Source: Burkholderiales bacterium UBA954 (lineage in GTDB: Bacteria > Pseudomonadota > Gammaproteobacteria > Burkholderiales > Burkholderiaceae_A). Taken from it: 5,163 bases of DNA. The stretch is taken from NCBI GenBank assembly GCA_002293155.1, contig DBCQ01000047.1:3097-8259 (forward strand), read 5' to 3'. The notes beneath the pieces are model-generated. The model saw nothing but the letters and a program-made list of their open reading frames with translations. It was not told the origin of the DNA and ran no database searches. The position numbers and the translations under genes are program-made. This document shows, one piece after another, positions 1 to 5,163 of the stretch; positions within the stretch are counted from its first letter, which is position 1; each line of letters opens with the position of its first letter.

Positions 1-690
1 GCCCTGCCTGTGCAGTCGGAGCCCCACTGGCTTCGCGCGAGTTGGGGTCGGCTGTTTGAGACCTGGCATGCCTCGCGTGAGCACCCGGATCTCAGGCGAT
101 TTTTAGTATGCGTGGTGGTCTACCACGCGGGTGTACAGACGGTGATTACCTTGGCGGCAGTCTATGCCCAGCAGGCGATGGGGTTCACGCTGCGAGAAAC
201 GATTGGTTTGATCTTGGTGGTCAACATTACGGCTGCGCTCGGCGCCTGGCTTTTTGGTTTATTCCAAGATCGACTCGGCCATACGAAGAGTCTTGCTCTT
301 GCGTTGCTGTGTTGGATTGCGATGGTCTTAATCGCTTGGGTGGCAAGGACCGAGACGCTGTTTTGGGTTGCAGCAAACTTCGCAGGCCTCGCCATGGGAG
401 CATCTCAAAGCGGGGCCCGAGCAGCGGTCGCCTATCTTGCAAAGCCTGGCCATCAGGCAGAGACTTTTGGGCTCTGGGGAGTCGCCGTGAACTGCTCAGC
501 AATCCTTGGCCCCGTGAGTTATGGACTAACAACATGGCTCACCAATAACGATCATCGCACCGCAATGTTGGTGAGCGGCCTATTTTTTCTGATTGGCCTT
601 GGGCTGCTGTTGCGTGTTGATTTCGATCGGGGATACCGAGATTCCCGCCAGGCAGTTCAGGCGCCTACGAGGACAAAAGAAACTTCTTAA
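1..690 (+). CDS. MFS transporter, UMF1-type, C-terminal half (5' end outside window)
   Basis: This is an inner-membrane transporter of the major facilitator superfamily. The frame is open from base 1 (gcc ctg cct), so the GTG at 10 is probably internal and the true start lies upstream. Numbering from that GTG, about six hydrophobic helices are visible, near residues 30-53, 63-84, 93-112, 116-140, 153-175 and 184-203. That equals helices 7-12 of a 12-helix MFS protein. The loop at 83-93 (GLFQDRLGHTK) is the C-half copy of the MFS G-x-x-x-D-R-x-G signature. The stretch GASQSGARAAVAYL followed by a polar segment and FGLW (130-156) resembles the UMF1 family (related to yeast Atg22), where G-x-x-Q-x-x-x-R and E-x-F-G-L are typical. 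The substrate cannot be told from the sequence. A short charged tail ends the protein and overlaps the convergent hydrolase gene by 26 bp. The MFS call is secure; the UMF1 assignment is likely. Confidence 0.85.
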   Translation, partial: ALPVQSEPHWLRASWGRLFETWHASREHPDLRRFLVCVVVYHAGVQTVITLAAVYAQQAMGFTLRETIGLILVVNITAALGAWLFGLFQDRLGHTKSLALALLCWIAMVLIAWVARTETLFWVAANFAGLAMGASQSGARAAVAYLAKPGHQAETFGLWGVAVNCSAILGPVSYGLTTWLTNNDHRTAMLVSGLFFLIGLGLLLRVDFDRGYRDSRQAVQAPTRTKETS

Positions 691-1255
691 TCGTGGGCCA
701 ATGTTGATCAAAGTCGGATAGGCCATGATCTGAACCCTCAATAATGTAATGATGTGCCTTCGGATAGCGGGCTACCATTTCCTTCCAATCGAGAAGTTCA
801 TCGCCCTTTGCTGCAACGAGAAGATAGCGTTTGGGCTGCGTAATGCCCACCTCCAGCGCCTTGAGGTCGTCAATGTATTCCTGACGAAAGTTCAGAATCT
901 CGTTGGTGTGCCATGCGGGGAGTTCCCCAACATATGGCGCGAGATCTCGGGCAGGCCACGGTGCGGGATTCAGAAGTGCCGCACGAAATTCGTTCCGACT
1001 CGGGTGGCGCTCCATGATGGCACTTGCAAAGAAACCACCCAATGAACTGCCGATAAGGCGAACCTGATGACCCTGGGCAAGGCACTCGTCAATCGCGGCA
1101 TTGATCTGGGCCATGGCAAGCTCTGGAGCGATATCTAGTGCAGGACACACTGCGCCAATACCCGATTGCGCCAGATCGTCACGAATCATGACGGCTTTTG
1201 ACGACTGTGGTGAGCTTCGAAAACCGTGGAGGTAGAGAACGCTAATGGGCTTCAA
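665..1255 (-). CDS. yqiA: YqiA/YcfP-family alpha/beta hydrolase (probable esterase)
   Basis: This is a 196-residue cytosolic alpha/beta-fold hydrolase, close to the length of E. coli YqiA, an esterase active on short acyl esters. Beta-1 and the oxyanion region are YLHGFRSSP (8-16), matching the YLHGFNSSP of YqiA. The nucleophile elbow is GSSLGG with Ser71, the acid is Asp152 in the KGDELLD segment, and the base is His177 in EGSDHGLSDF. The NPAPWP stretch (96-101) also fits the family. The first codon is TTG at 1255-1253. No ATG or GTG lies between it and the in-frame TAA at 1276-1274, and the YLHGF strand begins only seven residues later, so a later start would remove the fold's first strand. 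The Shine-Dalgarno signal is weak (a GAG about six bases upstream). The physiological substrate is unknown. The gene diverges from the SDR gene and converges on the MFS gene. Confidence 0.88.
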   Translation of the reverse strand: MKPISVLYLHGFRSSPQSSKAVMIRDDLAQSGIGAVCPALDIAPELAMAQINAAIDECLAQGHQVRLIGSSLGGFFASAIMERHPSRNEFRAALLNPAPWPARDLAPYVGELPAWHTNEILNFRQEYIDDLKALEVGITQPKRYLLVAAKGDELLDWKEMVARYPKAHHYIIEGSDHGLSDFDQHWPTIKKFLLSS

Positions 1256-1310
1256 GGGAGTCTCGATTTCAATTTACACTTGCCATCTTACTTGAGAGAG
1301 GCCCGCCGCC
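1256..1310. promoter_or_regulatory. Divergent intergenic region, candidate promoters for hydrolase and SDR
   Basis: This 55-bp gap is the only place where promoters for both divergent genes could lie without sitting inside coding sequence. On the plus strand, TACACT at 1275-1280 is a weak -10 match, with TTCAAG (1251-1256) as a poor -35 at 18-bp spacing. On the minus strand, TAAGAT (1290-1285) matches four of six -10 positions but has no convincing -35. The assignments are inference from eye matching only; no operator-like palindrome was seen. Confidence 0.3.
1294..1301 (+). promoter_or_regulatory. Ribosome binding site of the SDR gene
   Basis: The purine-rich run GAGAGAGG ends nine bases before the ATG at 1311. 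It supports that start over any alternative inside the conserved cofactor-binding fold. Confidence 0.55.
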
Positions 1311-2075
1311 ATGAACACGACATCACATTCAACCTCACCGGGAGTAGCCCTTGTTACCGGGGCAGGAAGCGGCATCGGTCGGGCGGTTGCTCGCAGGTTG
1401 TTGAGCCTCGGCTGGCGGGTTGCACTTACGGGACGCCGTGAGACGCCGCTCCACGAGACCGGGCAGGCTCATCCGGATCAGATCCTAGTGGCAACGGCCG
1501 ATGTCTCCCGAGAGTCGGATGTGGATCGGTTATTTGCGGCGATTGCTACGCGCTGGGATCGACTTGATCTTCTGTTTAATAACGCCGGCATATTCCCACC
1601 GGGTCAGTTGATTGATGAGCTCTCGGTCGCCAGCTGGCGCGAATCAGTCGATATCAATTTAACGGGTGCATTTCTCTGCGCACGCGCTGCATTTGCGCAG
1701 ATGCGCAGACAGTCGCCACAGGGCGGAAGAATTATTAATAACGGATCAATCTCTGCGCATGCACCACGGCCTCAGTCGGTGGGCTACACAGCAACCAAGC
1801 ACGCCATCACGGGGCTCACCAAATCCCTCTCATTGGATGGAAGGCCATTCGATATTGCCTGCGGACAGATCGATATTGGGAATGCGGCATCGGAGATGAC
1901 ATCAGGCTTTGGTGCGGGCGCACTGCAGGCTAATGGAACACGCATGCCCGAGTCGCGTATGGATATTGCAGATGTTGCAGATGGCGTTGCGTATATGGCG
2001 GGCCTCCCATTATCGGCGAATGTTCAATTCATGACAGTTATGGCGACGACCATGCCCTTTGTTGGTCGGGGCTAG
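1311..2075 (+). CDS. SDR family NAD(P)-dependent oxidoreductase
   Basis: This is a 254-residue classical short-chain dehydrogenase/reductase, the usual length for the family, expected to be a soluble oligomer that reduces a carbonyl or oxidises an alcohol. The visible motifs are the cofactor glycine motif TGAGSGIG (16-23), NNAG (90-93), and the catalytic tetrad Asn116, Ser146, Tyr159 and Lys163 (YTATK). Arg42 and Arg43 follow beta-2, with no acidic residue at its end, which by family rules favours NADP(H) over NAD(H). After the active site the usual PG motif is replaced by CGQIDIGNA (184-192), a variant I recognise from a bacterial SDR subgroup; its substrate is not known to me. The ATG start is supported by a purine-rich site and leaves about ten residues before beta-1. 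The 3' end overlaps the convergent DHp-like gene by four bases. The family is certain; the reaction is not assignable. Confidence 0.93.
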   Translation: MNTTSHSTSPGVALVTGAGSGIGRAVARRLLSLGWRVALTGRRETPLHETGQAHPDQILVATADVSRESDVDRLFAAIATRWDRLDLLFNNAGIFPPGQLIDELSVASWRESVDINLTGAFLCARAAFAQMRRQSPQGGRIINNGSISAHAPRPQSVGYTATKHAITGLTKSLSLDGRPFDIACGQIDIGNAASEMTSGFGAGALQANGTRMPESRMDIADVADGVAYMAGLPLSANVQFMTVMATTMPFVGRG

Positions 2076-2302
2076 TCTTTTGTGTTGGTTGGCGGCGCTA
2101 CTTCGATTGCGCGGGCAAGCTGATGGAGTTGCTCGCTAATTTCGAATACCGCCGACGAGATCATCTTGACCTGATCTCGTTCGGCCTCTGATAGGTTAGT
2201 ACTGAGCTCCAGTAGGCTGGCCTTGCCCGAGATAATACCGAGCACATTACGCACTGAATGTAAAAGCCCAGTGGCATCGGGTTTATGAATAACGTTTTTC
2301 AT
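2072..2302 (-). CDS. Small orphan protein resembling a histidine-kinase DHp (HisKA-like) hairpin
   Basis: This is a 76-residue cytosolic protein with no signal peptide or membrane segment. Residues 10-34 (LLHSVRNVLGIISGKASLL) resemble helix 1 of a sensor-kinase dimerisation/phosphoacceptor domain: His15 and Asn19 match the H-x-x-x-N pattern of the H-box, and the hydrophobic spacing after it fits. Residues 40-67 form a second amphipathic helix, so the whole protein could be one two-helix hairpin with a short tail. There is no ATP-binding domain. The residue after the histidine is Ser16, where kinases normally carry Glu or Asp, and the usual Pro of the H-box is Val20, so autophosphorylation competence is doubtful. 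The ATG at 2302 is chosen over an in-frame TTG at 2308 because of the ribosome-site spacing. The gene follows the usher gene by 47 bp on the same strand and is probably cotranscribed. A regulatory role for the pilus locus is inference; a chance helical resemblance remains possible. Confidence 0.7.
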   Translation of the reverse strand: MKNVIHKPDATGLLHSVRNVLGIISGKASLLELSTNLSEAERDQVKMISSAVFEISEQLHQLARAIEVAPPTNTKD

Positions 2303-2311
2303 AATCAATTG

Positions 2312-2319
2312 CCTTCCTT
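2312..2319 (-). promoter_or_regulatory. Strong ribosome binding site deciding the DHp-like start
   Basis: Read on the minus strand this is AAGGAAGG, nine bases before the ATG at 2302 but only three before the in-frame TTG at 2308. The spacing selects the ATG. It is the clearest Shine-Dalgarno in the window and supports the small gene as truly translated. Confidence 0.65.
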
Positions 2320-2349
2320 GTCTGAATTAATTGGGCAAAAGAGAGGGCG

Positions 2350-4608
2350 CTAAAGGTTCCCAAGTGATGACCGACATTCTAGATTCTCCTGATCTTGCAA
2401 CTGTCGGGCCGATTGCTCAGGCACGAGATGGCAGATCAGGGTTTCACTAGAAGAGCGAAGGATGCTAATCGGTAGATTATCAGTGGATTGAAGATCAACA
2501 AATCCATCGCCGCCGATGAAGATGGGTCTATTGAACCGGTCCCTCGCAAGGATCGGCTCTTGGAAATTAAACGCTGGAAAATCAATAATGCGCCAGTTCT
2601 GAGTGCGGGACCATAGCCCTTTAAAGTCGATAAAGTAGGCTCGATTGGCGGCAAGGGGGATTCTCACTTGGTGGGCCGCGATGTTAAATCCGAAAGGAAT
2701 TGATTTTGGGTCAAGGGCGTAGCGCGAGTCTGTCCAGGCGGGCGCCTTTTTAAAAATGGCGAGTCCTTCTTGATTCGTAGTCTGAACATCACGACCGGGC
2801 TGACGGATCTTGATTGACGATAGGCCAACCTGCTGGATGACCAGATTGTCGTCACCGGCAGGCGCAAGCGTTGTTGCAAGGGGAGTTACCCATAAGCGCG
2901 TTGCTGCAGACCAGGCCGCTCGATCGGTCTGCGTATCGGCACGCAGCGAGGCATCTCCGTAGGGGCTGGTGTAACGCATAAAGGCGTTTGATTGTGTCTC
3001 GCTGGCTTCGGTGTGGGCGATATGAATTGACGGCCCGTACAGCCCGGGTGTAGATCGGCTCGCCTGCAGTGTGAGGCCTGGTCTGCCCGTGTTTGCCGAA
3101 TTGTTCGCGCTGAAATTTGCATAGGTGCCAACCGCGGTGCCGAGCTTCTCGAAGTAAAACGTCAGGCCAACAAAGCCGCTCCAGCCTGCGGGTTCTGTAG
3201 CAAGAAGATGATGTCGGGCCTGAAGTTGCAGGGTCTGTGAGGGGCCTAGGCGAATACTGGCAGCTAGAGTTTTAATCTGCTGTGCAGGGCTTACACCCGA
3301 CTGAGTACTTGCGAGGTGAACCGATCCACTGGCCCGAGGGCTAATTGCGCCGGTGAGGTGCAGTTGAGCGGTTAATGTCTCGCGTGAGGTGAAGGCATTC
3401 TGCGGGCCTGCGGTTGGTGGGGTGATGAGCGGGATGCTGCGGCCGACGCTTGCAAGCGCATGAAAACGTCGGCCGAGCGTTGCTCTGAATTCCGATAGCC
3501 AACTCGATGCGCAGGACACCGACGACAGACAGGTCTGGCCTGCTGCTGCCGTGGCGATGAGATTCGGAATAGCCCGGCTGCTGGTTTCAAGGGCCCAACG
3601 GCGGTCCGAGCCCAGCCACTCAGCCGATAGGCCTGCCGTAATGTTCTGGCTTGCGCCATAACGGACCTGCGCGGAATGCAGAGGTGGCGGGGCGAGTTGC
3701 CCCGTGATCACGCGAGGCTCTCCGGTAAAGACTTCCCACTGTAGTTGCTGGTACGACAGAAGTTTCCGATCGGCAGACCAGGGCAGGGTGATGGATTGGG
3801 TAACTCCGTTGGTGTCAATCAATCGTGCCTCAAGAAACCCCGGCACGGTACTCGCTCCATAGCCTTGAATCTGGTAGTTCCCAGGTGCCAGAATCTCGCT
3901 GGAATAGATTGCAACGCCATGACGATCAAAGAATTGAACTCGTGATGGGCTACGTATTGCAAGATTCGCCTCAGCCTTTCCATAGCCGCGAAGCGGCGCA
4001 GCCCGATTGGTGATGAACAGACCTCGAAATTCACCAAAGGTCTGTTCTGCGCCATAGTCAGTACGAAAATCACCAATACGAATCTGCCCGCCTGTTGCGG
4101 AGAAATACTCAGCGGTTGCGCGATCTAATCTCTGGGTGCCGGCGCTGCGCTGATTAAGAAACTGCATCGACCAGGGCCCCTGGGCAAGCGTTGCCCCAAG
4201 GCCCCGCAACCCAGAGCCGAGAAAGAGGTCAAAGGCAGCGGACGCCAGAGGCCTGGGTGTTGGCTGGCTCGCGAACTCGGGCCGTTGCGACAGAATTCCC
4301 GGATCGTGGAGAAGCGCAATACTCAGGTCACCTGTTGGATCTCCCAGCGTCAGGCCTTTGGCGGCGAGAAACTCCTGGGGCAACTGGATTCTGAGTAGAT
4401 TATCTGCTTCGTGGTAGCTGCAGTAGTCTGGATTAATGACCCAGTGCTCACCCTGTCGATACTGTTTAGCGATAGCAGGCGAGACCGCCGGGCTAATCAT
4501 AGCGGCCTCGACTGCGCATCGGTGCTCACTGAGTTGGATATTGGCGCCCCGAGAAACTAAGGCGCCATTAATCTCAACCGCTGCAAGCAACCAGACCGCC
4601 TCAAGCAT
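2350..4608 (-). CDS. Archaic (Csu-type) fimbrial outer-membrane usher, no signal peptide visible
   Basis: Ushers form the outer-membrane pore through which chaperone-bound pilins are assembled and secreted. In this 752-residue protein, residues 1-85 resemble the periplasmic N-domain: first strand VWLLAAVEINGALV (5-18), then Cys31 and Cys63 placed like the N-domain disulfide of FimD, ending in LLRIQLPQEFL. A long beta-rich barrel region follows, interrupted near 195-290 by a plug-like segment with FRGLF (194-198), VQFFDRHGVAIYSSEILAPGNYQI and LPWSADRKLL. Residues 585-665 match the conserved Csu-type C-terminal region, including ALDPKSIPFGFNI (631-643). The end (683-747) holds IFIGGDGFVDL and a Cys726/Cys745 pair like the usher C-domain. 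Cys359 and Cys366 may form a loop disulfide. The start is oddly abrupt: an in-frame stop lies one codon upstream, and residues 1-4 lead straight into the first strand, with no basic n-region or full hydrophobic core. Ushers are usually about 780-850 residues. No strong Shine-Dalgarno precedes the ATG, so translation is probably coupled to the chaperone. Confidence 0.88.
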   Translation of the reverse strand: MLEAVWLLAAVEINGALVSRGANIQLSEHRCAVEAAMISPAVSPAIAKQYRQGEHWVINPDYCSYHEADNLLRIQLPQEFLAAKGLTLGDPTGDLSIALLHDPGILSQRPEFASQPTPRPLASAAFDLFLGSGLRGLGATLAQGPWSMQFLNQRSAGTQRLDRATAEYFSATGGQIRIGDFRTDYGAEQTFGEFRGLFITNRAAPLRGYGKAEANLAIRSPSRVQFFDRHGVAIYSSEILAPGNYQIQGYGASTVPGFLEARLIDTNGVTQSITLPWSADRKLLSYQQLQWEVFTGEPRVITGQLAPPPLHSAQVRYGASQNITAGLSAEWLGSDRRWALETSSRAIPNLIATAAAGQTCLSSVSCASSWLSEFRATLGRRFHALASVGRSIPLITPPTAGPQNAFTSRETLTAQLHLTGAISPRASGSVHLASTQSGVSPAQQIKTLAASIRLGPSQTLQLQARHHLLATEPAGWSGFVGLTFYFEKLGTAVGTYANFSANNSANTGRPGLTLQASRSTPGLYGPSIHIAHTEASETQSNAFMRYTSPYGDASLRADTQTDRAAWSAATRLWVTPLATTLAPAGDDNLVIQQVGLSSIKIRQPGRDVQTTNQEGLAIFKKAPAWTDSRYALDPKSIPFGFNIAAHQVRIPLAANRAYFIDFKGLWSRTQNWRIIDFPAFNFQEPILARDRFNRPIFIGGDGFVDLQSTDNLPISILRSSSETLICHLVPEQSARQLQDQENLECRSSLGNL

Positions 4609-4611
4609 GAC

Positions 4612-5133
4612 TTACTGAATCACAACGCCACGAGGAATTAAGGGATCTTGACTCGATTTGTAGATTGGCAGGCTAAATCGAAACCGGAAATTCACGCCCT
4701 GACCTCGAACGGTATCGTCAGGAATCTGTTCAATCAGCAGACGATAGTGTTTTGAGCGATCGATGATTCGCGCACGAATCACCTGCCGCCCCGCGCCTGC
4801 GAGCGAGAAAAACCGTGGGGAGACCTCAACCCCGAGTGGATGACTCGGTAGAGGCAGGGCAGAAACGGGCATCGCTGCCGATGGGCTAGTCTCCGGTGCC
4901 AAAGGGTCCCACGGCACAATCCTTACGGACCAGCGGCTTGGGGTTGAGAGACTTGACCGGACCTCAGTTGCGATAACACCCTGGTCATCGGGTGCTAACT
5001 GAGGCGGCGTGATGTTGAGAGCGGCCTGACCAGCGAGTGGAATGATGCTGATTAGTACAACCACAACATTGACTAGACTGCCGTGAAGCCGTGTTCGATG
5101 ACACCGTTGACGTGGGGGTTGGCTATGTTCCAT
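4612..5133 (-). CDS. Csu-type fimbrial periplasmic chaperone, apparently only domain 1
   Basis: Pilus chaperones fold pilins in the periplasm by donating a strand and deliver them to the usher. This 173-residue protein has a basic n-region (RQRCHRTRLHG), a hydrophobic core (19-34) and a plausible cleavage after Ala37 (GQA). Residues 39-159 match the first immunoglobulin-like domain of archaic chaperones such as CsuC: SVRIVPWDP (69-77) resembles its IRVFKW segment, HYRLLIEQIP (129-138) its YRLIVDELP, and VNFRFRFSLPIYKS (147-160) the subunit-binding G1 strand. At the start of the mature domain, Gln45 (TPPQLAPDD) stands where a pilin-anchoring basic residue might be expected; this alignment is uncertain. 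Only 13 residues follow the G1 strand, whereas full chaperones (about 230-280 residues) carry a second domain. The ATG lies nine bases after the stop of the upstream pilin-like gene. The next gene, the usher, is in the same frame after TAA and one GTC codon. It may be a truncated gene or a genuinely one-domain chaperone. Confidence 0.8.
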   Translation of the reverse strand: MEHSQPPRQRCHRTRLHGSLVNVVVVLISIIPLAGQAALNITPPQLAPDDQGVIATEVRSSLSTPSRWSVRIVPWDPLAPETSPSAAMPVSALPLPSHPLGVEVSPRFFSLAGAGRQVIRARIIDRSKHYRLLIEQIPDDTVRGQGVNFRFRFSLPIYKSSQDPLIPRGVVIQ

Positions 5134-5142
5134 CGCGGGGCC

Positions 5143-5163
5143 TTAGTAGGTGACGGTGGCGAT
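5143..5163 (-). CDS. 3' end of a probable SCPU (spore coat U) domain pilin subunit
   Basis: Only six codons and a TAA stop are inside the window, reading I-A-T-V-T-Y on the minus strand. SCPU-domain pilins of Csu-type loci characteristically end in an alternating strand such as TVTVTY, and this gene sits directly upstream of the chaperone with a nine-base gap, where a pilin gene is expected. The identification rests on this short tail and on context, so it is tentative; the rest of the gene lies beyond base 5163. Confidence 0.5.
   Translation of the reverse strand: MATVTY

Noticed and set aside
227..535. Minus-strand open frame inside the MFS gene (and the plus-strand frame at 108-548)
   Set aside because: Both are out-of-frame shadows of a clearly conserved MFS coding region, are Ser/Arg/Gly-rich, and show no recognisable motif.
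749..1045. Plus-strand open frame of 98 codons across the hydrolase gene
   Set aside because: It lies wholly inside the hydrolase, which has all its catalytic motifs in the other strand. No ribosome site or family resemblance was seen.
2303..2308. TTG at 2308 as the DHp-like start, adding two residues
   Set aside because: It would leave only three bases to the ribosome site, whereas the ATG at 2302 has a normal nine.
2303..2349. Possible terminator or inverted repeat between the usher and the DHp-like gene (CAATT ... AATTG)
   Set aside because: The arms are five A/T-rich bases with no GC stem or U-tract. It is too weak to call, and the strong ribosome site inside the gap suggests readthrough transcription.
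3819..4076. Open frames on both strands within the usher (for example 3819-4076 minus, 3825-4013 plus)
   Set aside because: The usher frame is continuous and carries the plug-domain motifs here, so the others are overlapping shadows.
4612..4614. Programmed stop-codon recoding (selenocysteine or pyrrolysine type) at the chaperone-usher junction
   Set aside because: The codon is TAA, not TGA or TAG, and no recoding stem is evident. Simple readthrough or a deletion scar is more plausible.

Overview
The window looks like chromosomal DNA from a proteobacterium, most likely a gammaproteobacterium. The reasons are a YqiA/YcfP-type esterase, moderate GC content, and an archaic (Csu-like) chaperone-usher pilus locus. 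The species cannot be named from the sequence, and this placement is inference. Coding density is very high, and no gene-free stretch is longer than about 55 bases. I saw no RNA genes, insertion sequences, CRISPR arrays or clear hairpin terminators.

Left half (1-2075), ordinary housekeeping-type genes. The window opens inside a plus-strand gene for an MFS transporter of the UMF1 type; only its C-terminal six membrane helices are present. It converges with, and overlaps by 26 bp, a minus-strand YqiA-like alpha/beta hydrolase that appears to start at TTG. A 55-bp divergent gap follows, then a plus-strand short-chain dehydrogenase/reductase (SDR) with a complete Asn-Ser-Tyr-Lys catalytic set. 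Its stop codon overlaps the stop of the next, convergent gene.

Right half (5163-2072, minus strand), a probable operon. Read in its own direction it contains four parts. First come the last six codons of what looks like a spore-coat-U (SCPU) type pilin. Next is a Csu-type periplasmic chaperone with a signal peptide but only the first of the usual two domains. It is followed by a 752-residue outer-membrane usher whose mature domains look intact but which has no recognisable signal peptide. Last is a 76-residue protein resembling an isolated histidine-kinase dimerisation/phosphoacceptor (DHp) hairpin.

The most notable part is the chaperone-usher junction. The two genes lie in the same reading frame, separated by one TAA and one GTC codon. 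Exactly the pieces that should lie between them, chaperone domain 2 and the usher signal peptide, are missing. This suggests either a deletion that nearly fused the two proteins, or a lineage-specific compact architecture in which the usher depends on the chaperone's export signal. The orphan DHp-like protein at the operon's end is the second item worth following up.
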